Of a stretch of DNA of 64,000 nt, positions 34,053 through 42,750 are shown piece after piece. The stretch lies in the NCBI RefSeq assembly GCF_027568515.1, contig NZ_JANKZF010000014.1, positions 99,503 to 163,502 on the forward strand. Reading direction: 5' to 3'. Each line of letters opens with the position of its first letter. Position 1 is the stretch's first letter. The notes beneath the pieces were generated by a model that worked only from the letters and a program-made list of their open reading frames with translations, searched no databases and was not told where the DNA came from. This DNA comes from Arthrobacter sp. HY1533. GTDB lineage: Bacteria > Actinomycetota > Actinomycetes > Actinomycetales > Micrococcaceae. The position numbers and the translations under genes are program-made.

Positions 34053-34106
34053 CAACCGCTCCCACCGCTCGCAAGCTCACAGCGGGTCCCTCGCGGTCGT
34101 GGGCCC
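34053..34106. repeat. 54-bp dispersed element, copy A
   Basis: This intergenic stretch, containing CCGCTCCCAC and GCTCGCAAGCTC, matches 59918-59971 at 48 of 54 positions by eye. It lies between the MarR stop and the dxr promoter. It has partial internal symmetry (CGCTCGCAAGC). Confidence 0.75.
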
Positions 34107-34138
34107 AGCCGTGGAACAATTGCGGAATACTTGTAGGC

Positions 34139-35362
34139 ATGGCCCATCGCAAAGTGATCATCCTCGGCTCCACAGGTTCCATCGGCACCCAGGCGATTGA
34201 CGTCGTCGCCCAGGCCGCCCTGCCCGACGGCACGCCGCGCTTCAGTGTGACGGCCATCAGCGCAGGCGGCGGCAACCTGGAACTGCTGGCCAGGCAGGCT
34301 GTTGCGCTGCAGGTCCTGGCCGTGGGCACCGCCGCGGACGACGCCGGGACCTTGCGTTCGCTGATCACCGCCCGCGCCGCCGAGGCCGGCTTGGCAAGCT
34401 ATGGCCCCGAAATTTTCACCGGCCCCGACGCCTCCACACTGATTGCCGCCTGGGGTGCCGGCACCGCCAACGCAGCAGACGTGGTCCTGAACGGGATCAC
34501 CGGCTCGATCGGCCTGGCACCAACCCTTGCCGCACTGGCCACCCCCGCCATCCTGGCCCTGGCCAACAAGGAATCACTCATCGTGGGCGGGGAGCTCGTC
34601 AAGGCTGCCGCCTCCCCGGGGCAGCTGGTCCCCGTCGACTCCGAACACTCGGCCCTGGCCCAGGCGCTGCGCTCGGGCACCGCCGGCGAGGTGGACAAGC
34701 TCATCGTCACCGCCTCGGGCGGGCCGTTCCGCGGCCGCAGCCGCGAAGAGCTGGCCCAGGTCACCCCGGAGCAGGCGCTCAAGCACCCCACCTGGGACAT
34801 GGGCCCCATGGTCACCACCAACTCGGCCACCCTGGTCAACAAGGGCCTTGAGGTCATCGAGGCCCACCTGCTGTTCGATATTCCCCTGGACCGCATCGAG
34901 GCCGTGGTGCACCCGCAGTCGGTGGTCCACTCAATGGTGCAGTTCACCGACGGCTCCACGATTGCCCAGGCGTCCCCGCCGGACATGCGCCTGCCCATCG
35001 CGCTCGGCATGGGCTGGCCGGAGCGGGTTCCGGGTGCCGCAACACCGTGCGACTGGACCAAGGCCGCCACCTGGACGTTCGAGCCCCTGGACAACACAGC
35101 GTTTCCCGCCGTCGAACTGGCCAAGGAGGCAGCGCGACGGGGGAGCACCTGCCCGGCCGTCTACAACGCCGCCAACGAGGAGGCTGTCCACGCCTTCCAT
35201 GACGGGCGGATCGGATTCCTGGACATTGTGGACACCATCGCCGAAGTTCTCAGCGAACACACACCCGCCACGCAGCTCACACTCGAAGGTGTGCTGGAAG
35301 CTGAGGTGTGGGCGCGCGCCCGGACCCATGAACTGCTGGCCGCCAAGGCCGGCAACCGCTGA
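34139..35362 (+). CDS. dxr: 1-deoxy-D-xylulose-5-phosphate reductoisomerase
   Basis: Dxr makes 2-C-methyl-D-erythritol 4-phosphate, the committed MEP-pathway step. The 407-residue protein begins '[23 protein letters not shown]' (NADPH loop) and has '[16 protein letters not shown]', '[14 protein letters not shown]' (metal and substrate ligands) and '[29 protein letters not shown]'-type segments. The family's C-terminal helical domain is complete. ispG of the same pathway lies at 40734, with rseP between, a usual actinobacterial order. Confidence 0.97.
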   Translation: MAHRKVIILGSTGSIGTQAIDVVAQAALPDGTPRFSVTAISAGGGNLELLARQAVALQVLAVGTAADDAGTLRSLITARAAEAGLASYGPEIFTGPDASTLIAAWGAGTANAADVVLNGITGSIGLAPTLAALATPAILALANKESLIVGGELVKAAASPGQLVPVDSEHSALAQALRSGTAGEVDKLIVTASGGPFRGRSREELAQVTPEQALKHPTWDMGPMVTTNSATLVNKGLEVIEAHLLFDIPLDRIEAVVHPQSVVHSMVQFTDGSTIAQASPPDMRLPIALGMGWPERVPGAATPCDWTKAATWTFEPLDNTAFPAVELAKEAARRGSTCPAVYNAANEEAVHAFHDGRIGFLDIVDTIAEVLSEHTPATQLTLEGVLEAEVWARARTHELLAAKAGNR

Positions 35363-35378
35363 TCGCAGGAAGTAGACC

Positions 35379-36707
35379 GTGACCGTATTGCTCTTCATTG
35401 GCGGGGTGGCCTTCGTGGCCGTCGGCATCGCCCTGTCCATCGCCCTGCACGAGGTGGGCCACCTGGTGCCGGCCAAGCTGTTCAAGGTGCGTGTCACGCG
35501 GTACATGATCGGCTTTGGCCCCACCCTGTGGTCGCGGAAAAAGGGGGAAACCGAGTACGGCATCAAGGCCATCCCGGCCGGCGGCTATGTGGCCATGGTG
35601 GGCATGTACCCGCCCAACCCCACCGACGGCAGCGTCCGCCCCTCCAGCACCGGCATGTTCCAGACCCTTGCCAGCGAGGCCCGCAGCGCCGCGCACGAGG
35701 AAGTGGGCCCGGGCGATGAGAACCGGGTGTTCTACAAGCTGCCCGTGTGGAAGAAAATCATCATCATGCTGGGCGGGCCGTTCATGAACCTGCTCATTGG
35801 CGTGGTCCTCATGGGTGTGCTGCTCATGGGCTTCGGCACTGCCCAGCCCACCACCACGCTGTCCACAGTCAACGCCTGCCAGGTGGCCTACGGCGAGCCG
35901 GTCCCCGAAGACCTCACAAACTGCACCAAGACGCCCGCCGCCGCGGCGGGGCTGCAGCCGGGCGACACCATCAAGTCCTTCGACGGCCGCGAGGTCACCG
36001 ACTGGAACTCCTTCACCGAGTGGGTCCGTGCCTCGGCGGGCAAGACAGTTCCGCTCGTGTATGAACGCGGCGGCCAGACGGTCACCACCTCCATCACCCC
36101 TGTTCTCACTGCCCGGCCCGTGGTTGATGCCAACGGCAGGGCCGCCGTCGACGCCGCAGGCAACGCCGTCACCGTGCAGGCTGGCTTCCTCGGCGTGGGC
36201 CCGGGATCCGCCCTGGTGCGCGAACCGGCGTCGGCCGTGCTGCCGGCCGTGGGGGACAACATCGTCCAGATCGGCGGCGTCGTGTTCCAGCTGCCGCAAA
36301 AGCTGGTGGGTGTGGCGCAGGCCGCCTTCAGCTCCGAACCCCGCGATCCCAACGGCCCCATTTCCGTGGTGGGCGTGGGCCGCGTGGCCGGCGAGGTGGC
36401 CGCCATGGAGGAAGTCCCCTTCAGCTCGCGCGCGGCAACGCTCATTGGCCTGGTGGCCGGGGTGAACCTGGCCCTGTTTGTGTTCAACTTGATCCCGCTG
36501 CTGCCGCTCGACGGCGGCCACGTCGCCGGGGCCCTCTACGAGGGTGCGCGGCGCACCGTGGCCAAGGTGTTCAAGCGCAAGGACCCGGGCCCGTTCGACA
36601 TTGCCAAGCTCCTGCCGCTGACCTATGTGGCAGCCGTGGTCCTGATGGCCATGGGTGCGCTGCTCATCTACGCCGACATCGTCAAGCCCGTCAACCTGTT
36701 CGGCTGA
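35379..36707 (+). CDS. rseP: RseP/Rip1-type site-2 protease (M50)
   Basis: This intramembrane zinc protease cleaves anti-sigma factors or division proteins. GTG 35379 follows AGGAAG. The 442-residue product has His24-Glu-Val-Gly-His28 in the first helix, a PDZ domain (about 165-260, 'AAGLQPGDTIKSFDGREV'), and the second metal site 'LDGG' at 377-380 ('FNLIPLLPLDGGHVAGALYEGARR'). Four transmembrane segments are visible. It is 16 bp after dxr and probably cotranscribed. Confidence 0.95.
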   Translation: MTVLLFIGGVAFVAVGIALSIALHEVGHLVPAKLFKVRVTRYMIGFGPTLWSRKKGETEYGIKAIPAGGYVAMVGMYPPNPTDGSVRPSSTGMFQTLASEARSAAHEEVGPGDENRVFYKLPVWKKIIIMLGGPFMNLLIGVVLMGVLLMGFGTAQPTTTLSTVNACQVAYGEPVPEDLTNCTKTPAAAAGLQPGDTIKSFDGREVTDWNSFTEWVRASAGKTVPLVYERGGQTVTTSITPVLTARPVVDANGRAAVDAAGNAVTVQAGFLGVGPGSALVREPASAVLPAVGDNIVQIGGVVFQLPQKLVGVAQAAFSSEPRDPNGPISVVGVGRVAGEVAAMEEVPFSSRAATLIGLVAGVNLALFVFNLIPLLPLDGGHVAGALYEGARRTVAKVFKRKDPGPFDIAKLLPLTYVAAVVLMAMGALLIYADIVKPVNLFG

Positions 36708-36762
36708 GACGGGCCGGTCGTGGCCGCCAAGTGGCCCGGCGGATGTCCTGTGAAACCCTTGA

Positions 36763-36780
36763 CTATGACGATCGTCATAG
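36763..36780. promoter_or_regulatory. Perfect 18-bp palindromic operator
   Basis: CTATGACGATCGTCATAG is fully self-complementary and overlaps a TTGACT (36759-36764) that could be a -35 box. It sits 53 bp before the tautomerase gene and is the likely target of the TetR protein encoded downstream. Confidence 0.7.
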
Positions 36781-36832
36781 TTCACCATGGTGACAACGGA
36801 TGTGCTGCAAACAACTGATGCGGAGGGCCACC

Positions 36833-37276
36833 ATGCCCATGATCGATGTTTATGCAACGGCGGGAACCTTTGCCGACAAGCACCAGCTTGCCAAGGATCT
36901 CGCCGCCACCTTGAGGGTCATCGAGGGTGTCCCCGACATCCCCATGTTCCGCCAAAACACGGCCGGCTTCATTCATGAATTGCCCGCCGGAGACATCACC
37001 AACATTGACGGGGACAGCAACTACGTCCGCGTCCAGGTGCTGACGAACTCCGGCGCACTCAACCGCGAACAGCAGCTCGCCGTGGTGGCCCAGTTCACCG
37101 AGATCGTTGCCACGGCGACGGGAGACCCGGGCCTTGCCGGGCGGACCTGGGTCCTGCTGACCGAGGCTGTTCCAGGGGGCTGGGGCCTTGCCGGCCACGC
37201 CAACACCAACGACGAGCTGGTTGCCGCGGCCCGCAAACAAATCGGCGAGCTGGCGGCCAAGGCGGCCCAGCCCTAG
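36833..37276 (+). CDS. Tautomerase-family protein
   Basis: The 147-residue protein starts at ATG 36833 (GGAGGG upstream). Pro at position 2, which becomes the catalytic N-terminal proline after Met removal, is present ('MPMIDVYATAGTF'). The beta-alpha-beta pattern is doubled as in larger tautomerases. Substrate unknown. It is cotranscribed with the TetR gene six bases downstream, and the pair is likely autoregulated. Confidence 0.85.
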   Translation: MPMIDVYATAGTFADKHQLAKDLAATLRVIEGVPDIPMFRQNTAGFIHELPAGDITNIDGDSNYVRVQVLTNSGALNREQQLAVVAQFTEIVATATGDPGLAGRTWVLLTEAVPGGWGLAGHANTNDELVAAARKQIGELAAKAAQP

Positions 37277-37281
37277 AGCGC

Positions 37282-37863
37282 ATGGCTTCCAATTCCCGCA
37301 GGATCATGATTGAGGGGGCTGCCCGGCTCCTGGCCGAGCGAGGCTTCCAGGGCACATCCTTCGCCGAGGTGATTGAGCTGACGGGCGCGCCCCGCGGTTC
37401 CATCTACCACCACTTCCCCGGCGGCAAGGACCAGCTGGTCGGGGAGGCCATGGAATTCGCCGGGGCCCGCGTTGTGGCCCTGCTCGAGGCCAAGGCGGGG
37501 GAGCCTGCCACCGGGGTCACTGCCTACTTTCTCCACCTGTGGCGGGAGGTCCTGCTCCGCTCCGACTTCCGGGCGGGATGCTCGGTGCTGGCCGTGACAG
37601 TGGCGACGGAATCGCAGCTGCTCCAGGAACAGGCAGCCAAGGTCTTTGAATCCTGGAGACTTGGGCTGGGCCGCCTTCTGGAGCAGGGCGGACTCACCGC
37701 GGCGGATGCCGGCAGTTTTGCTGCCATGCTCATCGCCTCAAGTGAGGGCGCCGTGGTGCTGAGCCGCTCCCAACACACCACGGAACCGTTCGACGCCGTC
37801 GCGCAGCAGTTGCTGGACCTTGCCGAAATGCTCCAGGGCAGGGCACGGGCCAACCAGCCTTAG
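37282..37863 (+). CDS. TetR-family regulator, LmrA/YxaF-like
   Basis: The 193-residue protein has 'RRIMIEGAARLLAERGFQGTSFAEVIELTGAPRGSIYHHFPGGKDQLVGEAM' as DNA-binding domain and a C-terminal domain with 'CSVLAVTVATES', as in the LmrA/YxaF group that respond to drugs or flavonoids. It follows the tautomerase gene and probably binds 36763-36780. Confidence 0.92.
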   Translation: MASNSRRIMIEGAARLLAERGFQGTSFAEVIELTGAPRGSIYHHFPGGKDQLVGEAMEFAGARVVALLEAKAGEPATGVTAYFLHLWREVLLRSDFRAGCSVLAVTVATESQLLQEQAAKVFESWRLGLGRLLEQGGLTAADAGSFAAMLIASSEGAVVLSRSQHTTEPFDAVAQQLLDLAEMLQGRARANQP

Positions 37864-38067
37864 CGGCACCCTTGCCGGCGGCTTGCCGGGCGCGTTCACC
37901 CATGGCGTAGCAGCGGCGGGACTGTGGTGGCCGCCACGCTTGTTGTACTGGCATGGGGTGCAGCTGTTTCCTGCGATGGGTTCCCCGCCAGAGCTGGCAA
38001 GTCCCGGAGGTGTGAAGTGAAAGAGTTTCCCGAAGTTTCCCCGCACGGCACGTGGGAGGAAGAAGCC

Positions 38068-38994
38068 ATGGATGCCTATTCCCGCACTGTCATAGCCGTG
38101 GCCGAGGCGGTGGGGCCGCACGTGGCCGCCATTGAGTTGCGCGGCCCGGGACGCAACGGCACGGTCCGGCTCGGTGCCGGATCCGCCGTGGTCTTCACCG
38201 AAGACGGCTACATGCTGACCAACGCCCATGTGGTTGCCGGCGCCACCGGCGGCTGGGCGGCCTTCTCGGACGGGACCGGAACCGACATTGAGATCAGGGG
38301 AGCGGACCCGCTGTCCGATCTTGCCGTCATCCGCGGCCTGTCCCACCTGCAGACACCTGCCCGGCTCGGTGATGCCGAGGACTTGAGGGTGGGCCAGTTG
38401 GTCATTGCCGTGGGCAACCCGCTGGGGCTGGCCGGATCTGTGACTGCCGGAGTGGTCAGCGGCCTGGGTCGGTCGCTGCCCTCGGCAGTTGGCCGAACCC
38501 GCCGGGTCATTGAGGACGTCATCCAAACCGATGCCGCACTGAATCCCGGGAACTCCGGCGGGGCACTTGCGGATGCCCGCGGCCGGGTTGTCGGAATCAA
38601 CACGGCAGTCGCGGGAGCCGGCCTGGGCCTGGCCGTGCCCATCAACGCGACCACCCGCAAGATCATTGCAGCCCTCATGGCTGACGGACGTGTCCGCCGC
38701 GCCTATCTTGGCCTGGTCAGCTCGCCCATGCCCCTGAACGAGACCTTGGCGGTGCGCCTGGGCCAGCGGGAGGGGCTGCGCATCGTGGATGTCATGGCCG
38801 GATCTCCTGCGGAAATGGCCGGGCTGAAGCCGGGTGACATGGTGCTCACCGTGGGGCGGCGCCAGGTCTCAAGCGCCGAGAGCCTGCAAAAGCGGCTGTT
38901 CGCCGACGCTATTGGCGTGCCGCTGCCCGTGACAGTGCTTCGAAACGGCGCCATGGTGGATGTCATCACCGTGCCGGTTGAGATGGCGGAGTAG
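38068..38994 (+). CDS. HtrA-like trypsin-fold serine protease with PDZ domain
   Basis: The 308-residue protein from ATG 38068 (GGAGGA eight bases upstream) has the S1C triad: His in 'YMLTNAHVV', Asp in 'DPLSDLAVI' and Ser in 'DAALNPGNSGGALAD'. A PDZ domain follows ('LRIVDVMAGSPAEMAGLKPGDMVLTVGRRQV'). GTG 38017, also with a good ribosome site (GGAGG), would add 17 residues. No signal peptide or transmembrane helix is seen, so unlike most HtrA proteins it appears cytosolic. Confidence 0.9.
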   Translation: MDAYSRTVIAVAEAVGPHVAAIELRGPGRNGTVRLGAGSAVVFTEDGYMLTNAHVVAGATGGWAAFSDGTGTDIEIRGADPLSDLAVIRGLSHLQTPARLGDAEDLRVGQLVIAVGNPLGLAGSVTAGVVSGLGRSLPSAVGRTRRVIEDVIQTDAALNPGNSGGALADARGRVVGINTAVAGAGLGLAVPINATTRKIIAALMADGRVRRAYLGLVSSPMPLNETLAVRLGQREGLRIVDVMAGSPAEMAGLKPGDMVLTVGRRQVSSAESLQKRLFADAIGVPLPVTVLRNGAMVDVITVPVEMAE

Positions 38995-39017
38995 CCGCAG
39001 GACCGTGAGCCGGGTCG

Positions 39018-39070
39018 AATCAACAGTCAAAAAAGGTTGATTTGCCACAATCAGTTGATTATGGTTGATT
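39018..39070 (+). promoter_or_regulatory. Promoter with repeated GTTGATT boxes, predicted leaderless
   Basis: TTGATT (39037-39042) and TATGGT (39060-39065) are 17 bp apart, placing the transcription start at about 39072, the A of the ATG. GTTGATT occurs at 39036, 39054 and 39064, and its complement AATCAAC at 39018, so the repeats cover both promoter boxes. No ribosome site precedes the ATG. Confidence 0.6.
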
Positions 39071-39071
39071 C

Positions 39072-39698
39072 ATGTTTGTTTTGACGATGGACCAACGCGG
39101 CAGTCGCACCCACGGGGACAGGGTTCCCCGGATCCTGGACATGCTATCGGGGTTCACCACGGTGCTCCCCTTCGAGCGCTCCGTGGGCGACGAGGTCCAG
39201 GGACTGCTGGCGGACCCCGGCACCGTGGTTGAAGTGGCAGCCAGGGTCCTGCGGGAAAAGGACTGGTACGTGGGAATCGGCGTGGGGCCCGTGGACCTCC
39301 CGTTGCCACAAACGCCCCGTGAAGCCTCCGGTGGGGCCTTTGTTGCAGCTCGCGACGCCGTCGAGGCGGCCAAGAAGACGGGGGAGCGGGTGCCGCTGCG
39401 GGTGCGGGCGGCGGACCCGGCCGCGGCCGAATGGGCGGCGGCCGCCGAGGCCGTGCTGGTCCTCCTGGGCGATGTTGTCCGGAACCGTTCCGAGGCCGAG
39501 TGGCGCGTCCTGGACGCCCAGGCCGCCGCTGCCGGAGCGAGCCAAAAGGACCTTGCCGCAAAGCTTGGCATCACGCCCCAGGCCGTGAGCAAGGCTATCC
39601 AGCGCTCGGGCAGCCAGGAAGAGCGCAACGGACGTCAGGCGGCAGCCCTGCTGCTGCGCCATGCGCGGCTCGCCACGGATGTCAGCCCCGCACGGTAG
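39072..39698 (+). CDS. SatD-family protein with C-terminal helix-turn-helix
   Basis: The 208-residue protein begins 'MFVLTMDQRGSRTHGDRVPRILDML' and has 'FERSVGDEVQGLLADP' and 'WYVGIGVGPVDLPLP', the SatD pattern. Residues about 155-190 ('GASQKDLAAKLGITPQAVSKAIQRSGSQEE') are a clear helix-turn-helix. SatD was named for acid tolerance in streptococci, with unclear mechanism. Repeats over its promoter suggest self-repression. A membrane-protein gene follows 59 bp later, the usual partner. Confidence 0.85.
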   Translation: MFVLTMDQRGSRTHGDRVPRILDMLSGFTTVLPFERSVGDEVQGLLADPGTVVEVAARVLREKDWYVGIGVGPVDLPLPQTPREASGGAFVAARDAVEAAKKTGERVPLRVRAADPAAAEWAAAAEAVLVLLGDVVRNRSEAEWRVLDAQAAAAGASQKDLAAKLGITPQAVSKAIQRSGSQEERNGRQAAALLLRHARLATDVSPAR

Positions 39699-39757
39699 CT
39701 TGGGGGCAGGACACGTCGGCCGGCAATCCGCGGGGCCGGCCCAAGCTGGGAGGGTGC

Positions 39758-40306
39758 ATGGAAGCAATCTGGGTGGGAATGGCCCTTGTGGTGGCCGTGG
39801 TTGGAGGCTGGCCCGTGACCGCCGGCATCCTGAAATTTGCCAGGTCCAGCACCGTCCGGGCCGTCGACGCGGCCGAATCCGGCAGCGGCCCCGTGGCGGC
39901 GGAAACCCCTGCGCCGGCAGGGTTTGAGACGGACTCCACCACTGACGCGCCGGCACCGGAAGCAGATGCTGACGCGCCGGCGCCGGCGGAAGGCGAGCGA
40001 TCCGGCGTCGTGCCTGCGGGCGAAAATGCGTCCGCGGCAGCCGAACCGGGCAAAGCGCCACGCACCGAGGTGCTCCGCGGCGGGCTCCTGATTGGATTCC
40101 TGGAGCGGGCCGCCGTGGCCGTGGCCATCCTCTCCGGCCAGCCGGTGGCCATCGCCTACGTTGTGGCCATCAAGGGCCTGGGCCGCTACCCCGAACTGAA
40201 GGACACGCCCGCGGCCAGCGAGCGGTTCATCATTGGCACGCTGGCGTCCATGTTGTGGGCGGCAAGCGTCGCAGCCCTCACAAAAACCCTCGTGCCTATA
40301 GGCTGA
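39758..40306 (+). CDS. SatD-associated membrane protein
   Basis: ATG 39758 is preceded by GGGAGG. The 182-residue product has an N-terminal helix (about 3-25), an acidic Ala/Pro-rich linker (35-105) and a C-terminal membrane domain with 'FLERAAVAVAILSGQPVAIAYVVAIKGLGRYPELK' and 'ASERFIIGTLASMLWAASVAALTKTL'. The 'GLGRYPEL...ASERFIIGT' segment is typical of small membrane proteins found next to SatD genes. Function unknown. Confidence 0.78.
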   Translation: MEAIWVGMALVVAVVGGWPVTAGILKFARSSTVRAVDAAESGSGPVAAETPAPAGFETDSTTDAPAPEADADAPAPAEGERSGVVPAGENASAAAEPGKAPRTEVLRGGLLIGFLERAAVAVAILSGQPVAIAYVVAIKGLGRYPELKDTPAASERFIIGTLASMLWAASVAALTKTLVPIG

Positions 40307-40310
40307 AGCC

Positions 40311-40604
40311 ATGTCTATTTTTGCCGTTGAATACGTTTATGGTCCCGAAGCCGAAGCAGCCAGGACCGAGCACCGCCCCAAGCACCGCGAATGGCTGGCC
40401 GCGCAGGCCGAGGCCGAGGTTGTCCTTGCCTCCGGTCCCTACGCCGACGGTGCCGGCGCGCTGCTGATCTTCCGCGCCGAGGACGAGGCCGCCGTGCAGA
40501 AGCTCGTCTCCCAGGACCCCATGACCATTGGCGGGGGCGTCACCGGGTTGAAGATCTCCGGCTGGAACCCCGTGATTGGCCAGCTCAGCCACTACGTGGG
40601 CTAG
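40311..40604 (+). CDS. YciI-family protein
   Basis: The 97-residue protein matches YciI-like dimeric alpha-beta barrels: 'FAVEYVYGPEAEAARTEHRPKHREWL', 'VVLASGPYADGAGALLIF' and 'LVSQDPMTIGGGVTGLKISGWNPV'. His25 (or His21) and the Asp in 'QDP' correspond to the putative catalytic pair of the family, whose reaction is not established. It starts four bases after the membrane-protein stop. Confidence 0.88.
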   Translation: MSIFAVEYVYGPEAEAARTEHRPKHREWLAAQAEAEVVLASGPYADGAGALLIFRAEDEAAVQKLVSQDPMTIGGGVTGLKISGWNPVIGQLSHYVG

Positions 40605-40733
40605 GCCTCACTGGTCCTCGCGGAGCGGGGATCAAGCCTACAATCGTTGGTAGAAGTTGCGGGATCCCCAGGTGGCGCCAGAAGCCGGTTCCACCGCCGC
40701 AGTGCTTGAACAATGAACTCCAAGGAGCATATT

Positions 40734-41900
40734 TTGACCTCCGTCAGTCTCGGCATGCCGCCATTGCCGCCTCCCGTTCTTGCGCCGCGCCGCAAAACCC
40801 GTCAAATCAAGGTGGGCTCTGTGGGTGTGGGCTCGGATTCGCCCATCAGCGTGCAGTCCATGACCACCACGCCAACCACTGACATCAATGGCACGCTGCA
40901 GCAGATCGCCGAGCTGACGGCGTCCGGTTGCGACATTGTCCGCGTGGCCTGCCCGTCGCAGGATGACGCCGATGCGCTGCCCATCATTGCGCGCAAGTCC
41001 CAGATCCCCGTCATCGCGGACATCCACTTCCAGCCCAAGTACGTCTTCGCCGCGATCGAGGCCGGTTGTGCCGCGGTCCGCGTGAATCCGGGCAACATCC
41101 GCAAGTTCGATGACCAGGTGAAGGAAATTGCCAGGGCCGCCAAGGACCACGGGACCTCCATCCGCATTGGCGTGAACGCCGGTTCGCTGGAGCCGGGCAT
41201 CATGAAGAAGTACGGCAAGGCAACGCCCGAGGCCCTGGTGGAATCGGCCGTCTGGGAGGCGTCGCTCTTTGAGGAGCACGGCTTCCACGACTTCAAGATT
41301 TCCGTCAAGCACAACGACCCCGTCATCATGGTGGCCGCTTACGAGATGCTGGCAGAGAAGGGCGACTGGCCCCTGCACCTGGGCGTCACCGAGGCCGGCC
41401 CCACCTTCCAGGGCACCATCAAGTCGGCCACGGCCTTCGGCGCACTGCTCGCCAAGGGCATCGGCGACACCATCCGCGTGTCCCTTTCCGCCCCGCCGGT
41501 TGAGGAAATCAAGGTGGGCAACCAGATCCTGCAGTCGCTGAACCTGCGCCCGCGCAAGCTCGAGATTGTCTCCTGCCCGTCCTGCGGCCGCGCCCAGGTT
41601 GACGTCTACACCCTGGCCGAGGAAGTCACCGCCGGCCTGGAAGGCATGGAAGTGCCGCTGCGTGTGGCCGTCATGGGCTGTGTTGTCAACGGACCCGGCG
41701 AGGCCCGCGAGGCCGACCTCGGCGTGGCCTCCGGAAACGGCAAGGGCCAGATCTTTGTTAAGGGCCAGGTCATCAAGACTGTGCCCGAGGACCAGATTGT
41801 TGAGACACTCATTGAAGAAGCCATGAGGCTTGCCGAAGAGATGGAGTCCGACGCGGATGGCACGACTCTCCCGGGTGGCCCCGTGGTTACCGTTTCCTAG
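40734..41900 (+). CDS. ispG: 4-hydroxy-3-methylbut-2-enyl diphosphate synthase (flavodoxin)
   Basis: IspG performs the reductive ring opening of MEcPP in the MEP pathway. The TTG at 40734 is six bases from AAGGAG and is the best start; ATG 40713 and 40755 lack a site. The 388-residue product has the TIM barrel ('[20 protein letters not shown]', '[12 protein letters not shown]', 'VRVNPGNI') and the 4Fe-4S ligands Cys281, Cys284 ('SCPSCGR') and Cys316 ('[10 protein letters not shown]'). A TACAAT at 40638 may be the -10 box. Confidence 0.96.
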   Translation: MTSVSLGMPPLPPPVLAPRRKTRQIKVGSVGVGSDSPISVQSMTTTPTTDINGTLQQIAELTASGCDIVRVACPSQDDADALPIIARKSQIPVIADIHFQPKYVFAAIEAGCAAVRVNPGNIRKFDDQVKEIARAAKDHGTSIRIGVNAGSLEPGIMKKYGKATPEALVESAVWEASLFEEHGFHDFKISVKHNDPVIMVAAYEMLAEKGDWPLHLGVTEAGPTFQGTIKSATAFGALLAKGIGDTIRVSLSAPPVEEIKVGNQILQSLNLRPRKLEIVSCPSCGRAQVDVYTLAEEVTAGLEGMEVPLRVAVMGCVVNGPGEAREADLGVASGNGKGQIFVKGQVIKTVPEDQIVETLIEEAMRLAEEMESDADGTTLPGGPVVTVS

Positions 41901-41919
41901 GGGCCTGCACCACGACCCG

Positions 41920-42750
41920 GTGCGCGTCCTTGTCCACCAGGACACGGACGCGCTCCGGGCGCTCATCGCGCGCGACCGCGTGGCCAACGTCTTCGTCGAC
42001 TCGCTGCTTGAGCAAAACAACACGGCTGTGCCCAGCTTTCCGGGCGCCGTCATGTTGGGTTTTTTTGCGGACGACGGCGTGAGCCTCGCCGCCGCCTGCT
42101 GGGTCGGCTCCAACGTGGTGCCCGTCGAGGCAACGGCCGAGCACGCAGCCGCCTTCGGCCGCTGGATGGTGGCCCACTGGCAGCCCCACGCCTCCATCTT
42201 TGGCCCGGCCGAACCCACCTTGGCCCTCATGGACGTTTTGCGCGGTGCCGGCATCGAGGCCCAGGAAATCCGGGCAAACCAGCCCCTTCTGACCATCTCC
42301 GGGCCCCCGCGCGTTGAACCCAACCCCCGGCTGGCCGTCAGCGTCAGCAGCCAGTTCAGCGAAGTGCTGGTGGCAGCCGCGGCCATGTTCGAGGAGGAAG
42401 TGGGCTACTCGCCGTTTTTGGGCGGCGAGGCCAACTACCGCCGCCGCGTGGCCTGGCTCATCAGCCACGGCCACTCCTTCAGCGACAGCGAACCCGACGG
42501 TGAGGTCATTTTCAAGGCCGACCTGGGCGCCGTGACGCGCCACGCCACCCAGGTCCAGGGGGTCTGGATGAACCCGAGCCACCGCGGACTGGGCCTGGGC
42601 GCGGGCTACATGGCCGCCGTCGTGCTGCTGTCCCAGAAGCACGCGCCCATCACCAGCCTGTACGTCAACGACTACAACACGCGTGCCCGGGCCGTCTATG
42701 ACCGTGTGGGCTTTGAACAGGTGGGCACCTTCGCCACGGTGTTGTTTTAG
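41920..42750 (+). CDS. GNAT acetyltransferase with DUF4081 domain
   Basis: The protein has an N-terminal DUF4081-like half ('LRALIARDRVANVFVDSLLEQ...', 'AVMLGFFADDGVSLAAACWVGSNVVPV') and a C-terminal GNAT half with the acetyl-CoA loop 'VWMNPSHRGLGLGAGYMAAVV' and 'YVNDYNTRARAVYDRVGFEQVGTFATVLF'. Actinobacteria commonly place it directly after ispG. The start is uncertain: GTG 41920 (276 residues) or GTG 41875 inside ispG; neither has a strong ribosome site. Substrate unknown. Confidence 0.88.
   Translation: MRVLVHQDTDALRALIARDRVANVFVDSLLEQNNTAVPSFPGAVMLGFFADDGVSLAAACWVGSNVVPVEATAEHAAAFGRWMVAHWQPHASIFGPAEPTLALMDVLRGAGIEAQEIRANQPLLTISGPPRVEPNPRLAVSVSSQFSEVLVAAAAMFEEEVGYSPFLGGEANYRRRVAWLISHGHSFSDSEPDGEVIFKADLGAVTRHATQVQGVWMNPSHRGLGLGAGYMAAVVLLSQKHAPITSLYVNDYNTRARAVYDRVGFEQVGTFATVLF

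Noticed and set aside
35277..36857. Minus-strand open frame of 526 codons across rseP
   Set aside because: His/Gly/Ala-rich shadow of rseP, no recognisable motif.
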